The notes: a model not told the origin generated them from the letters alone. 55,904 bases of DNA from Gemmobacter caeruleus (GCF_008271655.1 NZ_VKKX01000002.1:1-55904), one strand, 5' to 3'. Numbered from the stretch's first letter, positions 9,282-17,840 are shown. A program made the numbers and translations.

Positions 9282-9298
9282 CATCGCGGGATGGAAAG
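9277..9298 (+). promoter_or_regulatory. Alternative hairpin just upstream of the second dehydrogenase RBS
   Basis: Perfect 9-bp stem (CTTTCCATC with GATGGAAAG) and a GCGG loop. It overlaps palindrome 2 (9277-9281) and ends five bases before the AGGAG ribosome-binding site at 9303. The mutually exclusive pairing is directly visible; a regulatory function is inference. Confidence 0.45.
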
Positions 9299-9311
9299 CA
9301 ACAGGAGCAGG

Positions 9312-11765
9312 ATGATGGCGCAGATACCTTCCAAAGCGCAGGCGGTGATCATCGGGGGCGGGGTGTCGGGCTGTTCGGTGGCCTATCATCTGGCCAAGGC
9401 CGGCTGGCGCGACATCGTGCTGCTGGAACGCAAGCGCCTGACCTCGGGCACGACATGGCACGCGGCGGGGCTGATCGGGCAATTGCGCGCCAATCAGAAC
9501 ATGACGCGGCTGGCCAAATATTCCGCCGAGCTTTACCGCAAGCTGGAGGCCGAGACCGGCGTCGCGACCGGCATGAAGACCGTGGGGTCGATGACCGTCG
9601 CCCTGACCGAAGACCGCATGCAGGAGATTTTGCGCCAGGCCACCATCGCCGACATCTTCGGGGTGGAGGTGCATCGCATCACCCCGGCAGAGGTCAAGGC
9701 GCTCTATCCGCATCTCAATACCGACGGTGTGGTGGGCGGTGTGCATCTGCCGGGCGACGGGCAATGCGACCCGGCCAATATCGCCATGGCCCTGGCCAAG
9801 GGCGCGCGGATGAACGGCGCTACCATCCTGGAGAATGTGAAGGTCACAGGCGTCACCGAGGCTGTCGAGGGCGCGCGCCGCCGGGTGACCGGCGTGAGCT
9901 ACGAGGGCCCCGACGGCCCCGGCTTCATCGCGGCCGACGTGGTGGTGAATTGCGGCGGCATGTGGGGGCGCGATCTGGCGGCGCAGAATGGCGTGACCGT
10001 GCCGCTGCACGCGGCCGAGCATTTCTATCTGGTGACCGAGCCGGTGGCCGGCCTGACCGACATGCCGGTGCTGCGGGTCGTGGACGAATGCGCCTATTAC
10101 AAGACCGATGCCGGCAAGATGATGCTGGGTGCCTTTGAGCCCAGGGCGAAGCCCTGGGGCATGGGTGGCATCCGCGAGGATTTCGAATTCGACACCTTGC
10201 CCGAAGATTGGGATCATTTCGCGCCGATCCTCGACATGGCCACCCGCCGCATGCCGATGTTCGAGACGGCGGGCATCCACACCTTCTTCAACGGGCCGGA
10301 AAGCTTTACCCCCGACGATCGCTATTACCTTGGGCCGGCGCCGGAACTCGCGGGCTATTGGGTGGCGGCGGGGTATAATTCGATCGGCATCATCTCCTCC
10401 GGCGGGGCGGGGATGGCGCTGGCGCATTGGATCACCGAGGGGCACGCGCCCTTTGACCTCTGGGATGTGGACCTGCGCCGGGCGCAGCCCTTTCAGAAGA
10501 ACCGCGCCTATCTGAAGGAGCGGGTGACCGAAACCCTGGGTCTGCTTTACGCCGATCATTATCCCTATCGCCAGGTGGTGACCGCGCGCGGCGTGCGGCG
10601 CACCCCGCTGCATGAGGCGCTGAAGGCACGCGGCGCGGTCTTTGGCGAGGTCGCGGGATGGGAGCGCGCCAACTGGTTCGCGGTGCCGGGGCAGGAACGC
10701 GACTACCGCTATGCCTGGGGCCGGCAGAACTGGTTTGAAAACCAGCGCGCCGAACATCTGGCGGTGCGGCAGAAGGCGGGGCTGTTCGACATGTCTTCCT
10801 TCGGCAAGATCCGCGTCGAGGGGCGCGATGCCTGCCGGTTCCTGAACCGTCTTTGCGCCGGGCAGATCGACGTGGCGCCGGGGCGCATCGTCTATACCCA
10901 GATGCTGAACGAACGGGGCGGGATCGAATGTGACCTGACCGTCACCCGGCTGAGCGAGACCGCCTTCCTGCTGGTGGTGCCGGGGGCCACGCTGCAACGC
11001 GACCTGGCCTGGCTGCGCGGCCATCTGGCCGAGGATTTCGCGGTGGTGACCGATGTGACAGCGGGCGAGGCGGTGCTGTGCCTGATGGGGCCGGAGGCGC
11101 GGCGCATCTTGCAGAAGGTCAGCCCGAACGATCTGAGCAATGCCGCGCATCCCTTTGGCACGGCGCGCGAAATCGAGATCGGCATGGGCCTCGCCCGGGC
11201 GCATCGCGTGACCTATGTCGGCGAATTGGGCTGGGAGCTTTATGTCAGCGCCGATCAGGCCGCCCATGTTTTCGAGGCGCTGCTGGAGGCCGAGCCGGAG
11301 CTGAAACTCTGCGGCATACACGCGCTGGACAGTTGCCGGATCGAGAAGGGTTATCGCCATTGGGGCGATGACATCACCGATGAGGATCATGTGCTGGAAG
11401 CGGGGTTGGGTTTTGCCGTGCGCGCCGCGAAAGAGGGCTTCATCGGCCGCGAGGCGGTCTTGCGCAAGCGTGAGGCCGGGCTGGCGCGGCGGCTGGTGCA
11501 GTTCCGCCTGACGGACCCGGCGCCGCTTCTGTTCGGGAACGAGGCGGTGCGGCGTGATGGTCGGATCGTCGGGCCGGTGACCAGCGGCAATTACGGGCAT
11601 CATCTGGGCGGGGCCATCGGGCTGGGCTGGGTGCCCTGCGCGGGCGAGACCGAGGCCGATCTTCTGGGATCGCGCTATGAGATCGAGATCGCGGGCGAGC
11701 GTCATGCGGCGGTGCCGTCGCTGGTGGCGATGTATGATCCGGCCTCGGACCGGGTGCGCATGTGA
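9312..11765 (+). CDS. Second FAD-dependent oxidoreductase with GcvT domain (paralogue)
   Basis: An 817-residue paralogue of the preceding gene with the same FAD plus GcvT architecture. The dinucleotide motif is GGGVSGCS and the covalent-flavin segment is SGTTWHAAG (His50). It probably demethylates a related N-methylated amine with transfer of the one-carbon unit to THF. The start is placed at 9312 (ATGATG) because AGGAG at 9303-9307 fits this start; an in-frame ATG at 9291 lies inside a hairpin and lacks a ribosome-binding site. The two copies share AKAGW and TWHAAG blocks but differ widely elsewhere, so they are old duplicates or separately recruited enzymes rather than a recent duplication. 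Confidence 0.88.
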   Translation: MMAQIPSKAQAVIIGGGVSGCSVAYHLAKAGWRDIVLLERKRLTSGTTWHAAGLIGQLRANQNMTRLAKYSAELYRKLEAETGVATGMKTVGSMTVALTEDRMQEILRQATIADIFGVEVHRITPAEVKALYPHLNTDGVVGGVHLPGDGQCDPANIAMALAKGARMNGATILENVKVTGVTEAVEGARRRVTGVSYEGPDGPGFIAADVVVNCGGMWGRDLAAQNGVTVPLHAAEHFYLVTEPVAGLTDMPVLRVVDECAYYKTDAGKMMLGAFEPRAKPWGMGGIREDFEFDTLPEDWDHFAPILDMATRRMPMFETAGIHTFFNGPESFTPDDRYYLGPAPELAGYWVAAGYNSIGIISSGGAGMALAHWITEGHAPFDLWDVDLRRAQPFQKNRAYLKERVTETLGLLYADHYPYRQVVTARGVRRTPLHEALKARGAVFGEVAGWERANWFAVPGQERDYRYAWGRQNWFENQRAEHLAVRQKAGLFDMSSFGKIRVEGRDACRFLNRLCAGQIDVAPGRIVYTQMLNERGGIECDLTVTRLSETAFLLVVPGATLQRDLAWLRGHLAEDFAVVTDVTAGEAVLCLMGPEARRILQKVSPNDLSNAAHPFGTAREIEIGMGLARAHRVTYVGELGWELYVSADQAAHVFEALLEAEPELKLCGIHALDSCRIEKGYRHWGDDITDEDHVLEAGLGFAVRAAKEGFIGREAVLRKREAGLARRLVQFRLTDPAPLLFGNEAVRRDGRIVGPVTSGNYGHHLGGAIGLGWVPCAGETEADLLGSRYEIEIAGERHAAVPSLVAMYDPASDRVRM

Positions 11766-11776
11766 CGACCGGGGAC

Positions 11777-11842
11777 GGGGGGCTGTCTGCCCCCCGCGCG
11801 GCCTGCGGCCGCCCCCCCGAGGATATTTCTGAACAGATGAAG
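11777..11842 (+). repeat. Composite intergenic element: G/C hairpin plus ATATTT-N2-GAACAGATGAAG motif (copy 1)
   Basis: A perfect 7-bp hairpin (GGGGGGC, loop TGTCT, GCCCCCC) at 11777-11795 is followed by a second GC-rich inverted repeat and then GGATATTTCT-GAACAGATGAAG at 11821-11842. The motif abuts the ribosome-binding site of the next gene. A copy with two mismatches over 22 bases lies at 15558-15579. Confidence 0.65.
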
Positions 11843-11855
11843 GCAGGAGGGCGTC

Positions 11856-13400
11856 ATGTCTGAAGCGGCAGAGGCGGCACGGGGGCGGCGGGCGGGCGGG
11901 CGCGCGGCGCGGGTGGCGGAGCGGGCGGCGCCCCTGGCCGAGGCGCTGCGCCCGGTGCGCCCGGGCCTGCAAGGCGGGCAGTATCGCCCGCTGAGCGAGG
12001 CGGGGGTGGCGCAGATCCATGCCGCTGCACTGGACGCCTTGGAGGAGATCGGGCTGGCCAATGCGCCGCCTTCGGGGGTGGAGATCCTGACCGGGGCGGG
12101 GGCGGTGCGGGGCGCGGACGGGCGCATCCGCTTTCCCCGTGCGCTGGTCGAGGACATGCTGGCCAAGGCCGCGCGCGACATTACCCTGCATGGCCGCGAC
12201 CCCAGGCATGACCTGCATCTGTCGGGCAGCCGGGTGCATTTCGGCACCGCGGGCGCGGCGGTGCATGTGGTCGATCCGCTGACGCTCGACTATCGCGACA
12301 GCACGGCGCAGGATCTTTATGATGCGGCGCGGATCGTGCAGCATCTGGACAATGTGCATTTCTATCAGCGCACCATGGTCTGCCGCGATCTGGCCGACAA
12401 TTTCGACATGGATATCAACACGCTTTATGCCTGTCTTTCGGGCACGACCAAGCATGTCGGCACCTCGTTCAGCGATCCGTCGCATGTGGCGGGCTGTTTC
12501 GAGCTGCTGCATGCCGTGGCGGGGGGCGAGGAGGCCTGGCGCGCGCGGCCCTTTGTCAGCAATTCCAACTGTTTCGTCGTGCCGCCGATGAAATTCGCCG
12601 AGGAATCCTGTCAGGTGATGGAGGATTGCGTGCGGCGCGGCATGCCGGTCCTGTTGTTGTCGGCGGGGCAGGCGGGGGCCACGGCCCCGGCGCCGATCGC
12701 GCTCGCTATCGTGCAGGCGGTGGCGGAATGTCTGGCGGGCGTGGTCTATGTGAACGCGATCCGGCCCGGGGCGCCGGCGGTCTTTGGCACCTGGCCCTTT
12801 GTCAGCGATCTGCGCACCGGCGCCATGTCGGGCGGCAGCGCGGAACAGGCGCTGCTGACGGCGGGCTGTGCGCAGATGCACCGTTTCTACAACCTGCCCG
12901 GCGGCGCCGCGAGCGGCATCACTGACAGCAAGCTGCCGGACATGCAGGCGGGCTGGGAACAGGCGATCACCAATGTTCTGGCCGGACTGTCGGGGCTGAA
13001 CATGTGCTATGAGGCCGTGGGGATGCATGCCTCGTTGCTGGGCTTCTGTCTGGAAAGCCTGATCCTGGGCGATGACATTCTGGGCCAGGTCTTGCGCTGC
13101 GTGCGCGGCATCGACGTGACACCGGATTCGACCGCTCTGGAGGCCATGCGCGAGGTCTGTCTGGGCGGGCCGGGGCATTATCTGGGTTCGACCCAGACGC
13201 TGGGCCTGATGCAGACCGAATATATCTATCCTGCCGTCGGCAACCGCATGTCGCCGAAGGAATGGGCCGAGGCCGGCAAGCCGCTGTTGCTGGATCGCGC
13301 GATTGCGCGCAAGAATGAGATCCTCGCCAAGGCGGGCAGCCAGATCGCGCCCGAGATCGACGCCGCCTTGCGCGCCCGTTTCAACATCCGCTTCCGGTGA
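11856..13400 (+). CDS. MttB-like trimethylamine methyltransferase family protein (non-pyrrolysine)
   Basis: A 514-residue TIM-barrel methyltransferase of the MttB superfamily, recognised from segments such as FGTAGAAVHVVDPLTLDYRD and the C-terminal GHYLGSTQTL region. Archaeal MttB carries pyrrolysine encoded by an in-frame TAG; this frame runs through without one, so it belongs to the non-Pyl branch, whose characterised members demethylate quaternary amines such as glycine betaine or proline betaine. Those enzymes hand the methyl group to a corrinoid protein, and no corrinoid-binding gene is seen in this window. GGAGG precedes the ATG. The gene overlaps the possible GTG start of the aldehyde dehydrogenase and belongs to the demethylation block. 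Confidence 0.85.
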   Translation: MSEAAEAARGRRAGGRAARVAERAAPLAEALRPVRPGLQGGQYRPLSEAGVAQIHAAALDALEEIGLANAPPSGVEILTGAGAVRGADGRIRFPRALVEDMLAKAARDITLHGRDPRHDLHLSGSRVHFGTAGAAVHVVDPLTLDYRDSTAQDLYDAARIVQHLDNVHFYQRTMVCRDLADNFDMDINTLYACLSGTTKHVGTSFSDPSHVAGCFELLHAVAGGEEAWRARPFVSNSNCFVVPPMKFAEESCQVMEDCVRRGMPVLLLSAGQAGATAPAPIALAIVQAVAECLAGVVYVNAIRPGAPAVFGTWPFVSDLRTGAMSGGSAEQALLTAGCAQMHRFYNLPGGAASGITDSKLPDMQAGWEQAITNVLAGLSGLNMCYEAVGMHASLLGFCLESLILGDDILGQVLRCVRGIDVTPDSTALEAMREVCLGGPGHYLGSTQTLGLMQTEYIYPAVGNRMSPKEWAEAGKPLLLDRAIARKNEILAKAGSQIAPEIDAALRARFNIRFR

Positions 13401-13405
13401 TTGCC

Positions 13406-14839
13406 ATGATGCCCCTGCATCCCGCGAAATTCTACATTGACGGCCAATGGGTTGACCCGATCGCGCCAGACAGGTTGGGGGTGGAGAACCCCGCCACCGA
13501 GGAGATCATGGCCGAAATCGCGCTTGGCGGTGTGGAGGATGCCGACCGGGCGATCCTGGCGGCGCGGGCGGCGTTTGACGGCTTTTGCGCCACGCCCTCG
13601 GCCGAGCGCATCGCGCTGGTGCGCCGGATTCTGGAGGCATACAACGCCCGTCATGAGGATTTCGCCCAGGCGATGCGCTTGGAGATGGGGGCGCCGATCA
13701 CCTGGTCGCGCGACGCGCAGGTCTGGGCGGGGCGGGTGCATATCGAAAGCACCCTGGCGGCGGCCGAGGAAATGGTCTGGGAATGGTCGCGCGGCGATAC
13801 GCGGATGCTTTATGAGGGGATCGGGGTTTGCGGGCTGATCACGCCCTGGAACTGGCCGATGAACCAGATCGCCTGCAAGGTGGCGCCGGCGCTGATTGCG
13901 GGGTGCAGCATGGTGCTGAAACCGTCGGAAATCGCGCCGCTGTCGGGGCTGTTGTTTGCCGAGATCTGTGACGCGGCGGGGGTGCCGAAAGGGGTCTTCA
14001 ACCTGGTCAACGGCATGGGGCCGGTGGTCGGGCATCGGCTGGCCAGTCACCCGGAGGTGGATATGGTCAGCTTTACCGGATCGACCCGGGCCGGAACGGC
14101 GGTGGCCACTGCTGCCGCGCCCACGGTCAAGCGTGTGGCGCAGGAGCTGGGCGGGAAATCGGCCAATATCATCCTGCCTTCGGCCGATCTGGCGGCGGCC
14201 GTGCGCGGCGGGGTCGAGGGCTGTTTCGGCAATACCGGGCAAAGCTGCGATGCGCCGACGCGCATGCTGGTGCCGCGCGCAAGCCATGAGGCCGCCTTGG
14301 CGGTGGCCGCAGAAGTGGCGGCCGAGGTGGTGATCGGGGCCACGGGCGAGGCCGGCACGACGATGGGCCCGCTGGTATCGAAGGTGCAGTTCGACAAGGT
14401 GCAGGCGCTGATCGCGGCGGGGATCGCCGAGGGCGCGCGGCTGGTCGCCGGCGGGATCGGCCGGCCCGAGGGGGTGAACCAGGGCTGGTATGTGCGCCCC
14501 ACGGTCTTTGGCGACGTGACCAATGACATGACCATCGCGCGGGAGGAAATCTTTGGCCCCGTCCTGTCGATCCTGCCCTATGACACGGTCGAGGAGGCGA
14601 TCGCCATTGCCAATGACACGCCCTATGGTCTGGCGGCCTATGTGCAGGGCGCGCGGGACGAGGCGCGCGCGGTCGGGCGGCGGCTCCGTGCGGGGCAGGT
14701 GAACCTGAATTACCCCGATTGGGATACTTTCGCGCCCTTTGGCGGCTACAAGCAATCGGGCAACGGGCGTGAATATGCCGGCTGGGGCATTCACGACTTT
14801 TGCGAGGTGAAGGCGCTGGTCGGTTACGGCGCCGACTGA
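13406..14839 (+). CDS. NAD(P)-dependent aldehyde dehydrogenase
   Basis: A 477-residue ALDH superfamily enzyme. Catalytic landmarks are N149 in TPWNWP, E247 in QELGG, the nucleotide-loop FTGSTRAG (223-230) and nucleophile C281 in GQSCDAPT. It oxidises an aldehyde to an acid; within this block it may handle formaldehyde-derived or betaine-aldehyde-like products, but the substrate is not readable. The start was set at ATG 13406 because GGTGA lies seven bases upstream; a GTG at 13397 overlapping the mttB-like stop is an alternative. Its last 16 bases overlap the convergent SDR gene. Confidence 0.92.
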   Translation: MMPLHPAKFYIDGQWVDPIAPDRLGVENPATEEIMAEIALGGVEDADRAILAARAAFDGFCATPSAERIALVRRILEAYNARHEDFAQAMRLEMGAPITWSRDAQVWAGRVHIESTLAAAEEMVWEWSRGDTRMLYEGIGVCGLITPWNWPMNQIACKVAPALIAGCSMVLKPSEIAPLSGLLFAEICDAAGVPKGVFNLVNGMGPVVGHRLASHPEVDMVSFTGSTRAGTAVATAAAPTVKRVAQELGGKSANIILPSADLAAAVRGGVEGCFGNTGQSCDAPTRMLVPRASHEAALAVAAEVAAEVVIGATGEAGTTMGPLVSKVQFDKVQALIAAGIAEGARLVAGGIGRPEGVNQGWYVRPTVFGDVTNDMTIAREEIFGPVLSILPYDTVEEAIAIANDTPYGLAAYVQGARDEARAVGRRLRAGQVNLNYPDWDTFAPFGGYKQSGNGREYAGWGIHDFCEVKALVGYGAD

Positions 14840-15495
14840 AGCGCCGCCACCAGCCGCGCGGCCTCGGCCTGCGGGTTGGTCAGGGGGGCGCGATCCTCGC
14901 CGGGGTGAAAGCGCGCGCGGGTGGCGGTCGGCATCGGCGCCGGGGTTTCGATCCGCACGCGCGGGCCGATGCGGGCGGTTTCCTGCTGCCAACTGCGCGC
15001 GAGCGCGATCTGGGCGGATTTGCTGGCGCCATAGGCGCCGTAATTCATCTCGCCGCCCCTGGGGTCGTCGAGGAACAGCGCCTGACCGGCGGGGGCAGCC
15101 TGCAAGAGCGGCGCCACCATCGGGATCAGCACGCCGGTCGCGCGGATATTGGTCGCGACCGACTTGTCCCAATCCTTCACGTCAAGGAAATGTGCCGGGG
15201 CCAGGGGGGCTGCGTGGATCGCGGCATGGATCCAGAGATCGAGCTTGCCCCAGCGGTCATGGATCGACCGGCAGAGCCAGGCCATCGCCTCGTCATTGGT
15301 GATGTCCATCGGGGCGAGGGTCAGTTCGCCCGCGCCGGGCTGCTTTTTCGCCTTCACGCGGTCGTCCAGTTCCTCCAGCCCGCCGACGGTGCGGGCGACC
15401 GCCACAACATGCCAGCCGCGCCCGGCCAGTTCTTCGGCCAGGGCGGCGCCAAGGCCGCGCGAGGCGCCGGTGACAAGGGCAATGCGGTCAGACAT
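14824..15495 (-). CDS. SDR family NAD(P)-dependent oxidoreductase
   Basis: A 223-residue short-chain dehydrogenase/reductase with cofactor motif TGASRGLG near the N-terminus and active-site YGASK. The residue that is normally the catalytic serine, about 13 before the tyrosine, is not serine: the local sequence is FLDDPRGG. Substrate and direction are unknown. The start is at 15495 (MSDRIAL); the longer frame upstream only translates a non-coding repeat element. The gene is convergent with, and overlaps by 16 bases, the aldehyde dehydrogenase. It follows purF on the same strand after the composite repeat. Confidence 0.85.
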   Translation of the reverse strand: MSDRIALVTGASRGLGAALAEELAGRGWHVVAVARTVGGLEELDDRVKAKKQPGAGELTLAPMDITNDEAMAWLCRSIHDRWGKLDLWIHAAIHAAPLAPAHFLDVKDWDKSVATNIRATGVLIPMVAPLLQAAPAGQALFLDDPRGGEMNYGAYGASKSAQIALARSWQQETARIGPRVRIETPAPMPTATRARFHPGEDRAPLTNPQAEAARLVAALQSAP

Positions 15496-15527
15496 GGGGG
15501 CAGACTCCGGTGCGGGGCGGCAGGCGC

Positions 15528-15579
15528 CCGGGGGTTTCACACCCCCGGACCCCCGTGGGATATTTGGGAACAGATGAAG
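15528..15579 (+). repeat. Composite intergenic element: G/C hairpin plus ATATTT-N2-GAACAGATGAAG motif (copy 2)
   Basis: A perfect 8-bp hairpin (CCGGGGGT, loop TTCAC, ACCCCCGG) at 15528-15548 is followed by GGATATTTGG-GAACAGATGAAG at 15558-15579. It lies between purF and the SDR gene, both on the minus strand, so relative to transcription it is inverted compared with copy 1. Confidence 0.65.
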
Positions 15580-15633
15580 GGGCAAGGGGGCGCGGCCCGC
15601 AGAATGCGGGGCGCGATGCCGCAGGGGCGCGGA

Positions 15634-17112
15634 TCAGGCCGCGGGTTCCTTCATCTCGAACCCTTGGGCCAGCTTGTCCGAGGGTGGGATCGGATATTCG
15701 CCCGAGAAGCAGGCATCGCAGAATTTCGGCGCCTTGGGGTCGCGGCCCGCGGCCTCGCCCGCGGCGCGGTAAAGCCCGTCGAGCGAGATGAATTTCAGGC
15801 TGTTGACGCCGATCCAGTCGCGCATCTCGTCTTCGGACATGGTGGCGGCGAGCAGCTTGGAGCGTTCGGGCGTATCGACGCCGTAGAAGCAGGGCCAGGC
15901 CGTCGGCGGCGAGGCGATGCGGAAATGCACCTCGGCGGCGCCGGCATCGAGGATCATGTCCTTGATCTTGCGCGAGGTGGTGCCGCGCACCACCGAGTCG
16001 TCCACCAGGATCACCCGCTTGCCCTGGATCAGCGCGCGGTTCACGTTCAGCTTGAGCCGCACGCCCATGTTGCGGATCTGTTCGGTCGGTTCGATGAAGG
16101 TCCGGCCCATATATTGATTGCGGATGATCCCCATGGCGTAGGGGATGCCCGATTGCTGCGAATAGCCGATGGCGGCGGGGGTGCCGCTATCGGGCACCGG
16201 GCAGACCAGATCGGCATCGACCGGGGCCTCTTTCGCCAGTTCGACCCCGATCTGGCGGCGGGTTTCATAGACCGAGCGGCCCATCAGGATGGAATCGGGG
16301 CGCGAGAAATAGACCTGTTCAAAGATGCAGAAGCGCGACGGGGCGGGCGAGAAGGGGCGGGTGGATTGCACCTTGTTGCCCTCGATCACCACCATTTCGC
16401 CCGGCTCGATCTCGCGCACATATTCGGCGCCGACGATATCGAGCGCGCAGGTTTCCGACGACAGGCACCAGCCGCTGTCGCCCAGCCGCCCCAGCACCAG
16501 CGGCCGCACGCCATGGGCGTCGCGCACGCCGATCAGTTTCGTCCGCGTCATGGCGACCACCGAAAAGGCCCCCTCGACCCGGCGCAGCGCATCCTTGATG
16601 CGTTCCGAGATATTGGTCTGGATCGAGCGCGCCATCAGGTGAATGATGCATTCGCTGTCCGATGACGACTGGAAGATCGAGCCGCGTTCGATCAGTTCGC
16701 GGCGGAGTGCGGCGGCATTGGTCAGGTTGCCGTTATGGGCGATGGCAGCGCCGCCCATCGAAAATTCGCCGAAAAACGGCTGCACGTCGCGAATGGCCGT
16801 CGCGCCCTTGGAACCGGCGGTCGAATAGCGCACATGGCCGATGGCCAGCGCGCCGGGCAGGGTTTCCATCACATCGGCGCGGGTGAAGTTGTCGCGCACA
16901 TAGCCGAAGCGGCGGGCCGAGTTGAAGCCCTGTTCGGGGTCATAGGTGACGATGCCGCCGGCCTCTTGTCCGCGATGTTGCAGCGCGTGCAGGCCGAGTG
17001 CCACGAAATTCGCCGCATCGGTCACGCCGATTACGCCAAAGACGCCGCATTCCTCCTTGAGCTTGTCGCCATCGTCCATTGGGTCGAACGGGGTGCCAGG
17101 AAGGGCGCGCAT
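15634..17112 (-). CDS. purF: Amidophosphoribosyltransferase
   Basis: Catalyses the first committed step of purine synthesis: PRPP plus glutamine to phosphoribosylamine. The 492-residue protein is of the Bacillus type. A 21-residue propeptide precedes the catalytic Cys22 (EECGVFGV), the PRPP site VILVDDSVVRGTT is present, and the cysteines of the iron-sulfur form can be seen (SRFCIF, WPCFYG, KFCDAC). The start at 17112 is preceded by GGAGAG; an internal ATG at 17079 is less well supported. It lies downstream of cvpA with a hairpin between, the common cvpA-purF neighbourhood. Confidence 0.96.
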   Translation of the reverse strand: MRALPGTPFDPMDDGDKLKEECGVFGVIGVTDAANFVALGLHALQHRGQEAGGIVTYDPEQGFNSARRFGYVRDNFTRADVMETLPGALAIGHVRYSTAGSKGATAIRDVQPFFGEFSMGGAAIAHNGNLTNAAALRRELIERGSIFQSSSDSECIIHLMARSIQTNISERIKDALRRVEGAFSVVAMTRTKLIGVRDAHGVRPLVLGRLGDSGWCLSSETCALDIVGAEYVREIEPGEMVVIEGNKVQSTRPFSPAPSRFCIFEQVYFSRPDSILMGRSVYETRRQIGVELAKEAPVDADLVCPVPDSGTPAAIGYSQQSGIPYAMGIIRNQYMGRTFIEPTEQIRNMGVRLKLNVNRALIQGKRVILVDDSVVRGTTSRKIKDMILDAGAAEVHFRIASPPTAWPCFYGVDTPERSKLLAATMSEDEMRDWIGVNSLKFISLDGLYRAAGEAAGRDPKAPKFCDACFSGEYPIPPSDKLAQGFEMKEPAA

Positions 17113-17131
17113 GGAGGCTCTCCAGAATCCG

Positions 17132-17155
17132 AAGGGGGGCGTTCTGGCCCCCCTT
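17132..17155 (-). terminator. Hairpin between cvpA and purF
   Basis: A perfect 9-bp stem (AAGGGGGGC/GCCCCCCTT) with a six-base loop lies between cvpA and purF. The T tract is short on both strands, so termination is likely partial, and it could instead act as a processing signal in the cvpA-purF transcript. Confidence 0.45.
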
Positions 17156-17212
17156 TACCGCCTTGTCGTCAGAGTGTCACGCCCCGATGCGCCGCGCCGC
17201 AGCACGTTCGCG

Positions 17213-17818
17213 TCAGCCGCCGGTGGTGGGCGCCGGTTGCGCGGGGCTGATCGCCGGGTCGGCCGGGGCGGCGCAGACCGCGACCAGCCCTTCGTATTTG
17301 CCGACGATCCAGCCCGGCGCGTCGCTGGGAAGCTGGCTGTCGATATTGCCCTGGAACGAGGAAAACACCTTGGCCGAGCGCGAATTGTCCACCATGGGCA
17401 CGGTCTGGCCGGGCAGGGCGCGGTCATAGACGATGAAGGCCACCGCCACCAGCAGCACGCCCCGTGCCACCCCGAACAGGAAGCCGAGCGCCTGATCCAG
17501 ACCGCCCAGGAAGGACTGGTTCACCCAGGAGGACAGAAGCGGCGTGAACAGGGCTGCCAGCACCAGCCCCACGGCAAAGACCGCGGCAAAGCCCACGATG
17601 ATCGACAATTCGCAGCTGTCGCCGATCAGCTTGCTCAGCCCCGGGATTTCCTTCACCAGCGGCTGTGCCTGGGCGGCAAAGACATAGGCGAGGATCGCGG
17701 CGCCGATCCAGCCGGCAATCGCCATGATCTCGCGGATCAGGCCGCGCGAATAGGCCAGGATCGCCGACAGCACGATGACCGCGGCCACCACGCCGTCAAT
17801 GATGGTGAAACCTTCCAT
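17213..17818 (-). CDS. cvpA: CvpA family inner-membrane protein
   Basis: A 201-residue protein of the CvpA (colicin V production) family with four hydrophobic helices: about residues 4-22, 28-50, 62-90 and 100-125. A soluble alanine/proline-rich C-terminus ends at PAQPAPTTGG. In enterobacteria CvpA affects colicin V export and envelope stress tolerance; the biochemical role is still unclear. The start at 17818 (MEGFTIID) has GGGAG upstream. It sits between radA (22-base gap) and purF, a conserved order. Confidence 0.88.
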   Translation of the reverse strand: MEGFTIIDGVVAAVIVLSAILAYSRGLIREIMAIAGWIGAAILAYVFAAQAQPLVKEIPGLSKLIGDSCELSIIVGFAAVFAVGLVLAALFTPLLSSWVNQSFLGGLDQALGFLFGVARGVLLVAVAFIVYDRALPGQTVPMVDNSRSAKVFSSFQGNIDSQLPSDAPGWIVGKYEGLVAVCAAPADPAISPAQPAPTTGG

Positions 17819-17840
17819 TCCGTCACTCCCCAGGGGCGGT

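Noticed and set aside
9232-9311. Glycine-type riboswitch upstream of the second dehydrogenase
   Set aside because: The region consists of simple palindromes; none of the conserved aptamer junction sequences is visible and the space is too short.
9009-13178. Very long open frame (about 1389 codons) on the minus strand opposite the demethylation block
   Set aside because: It is the shadow of GC-rich plus-strand genes with clear domains; the translation is rich in Arg/His/Gln and shows no domain.
11856-13400. Pyrrolysine-containing MttB
   Set aside because: The frame is uninterrupted to its TGA stop, so no in-frame TAG is present, and no pyl genes are in the window.
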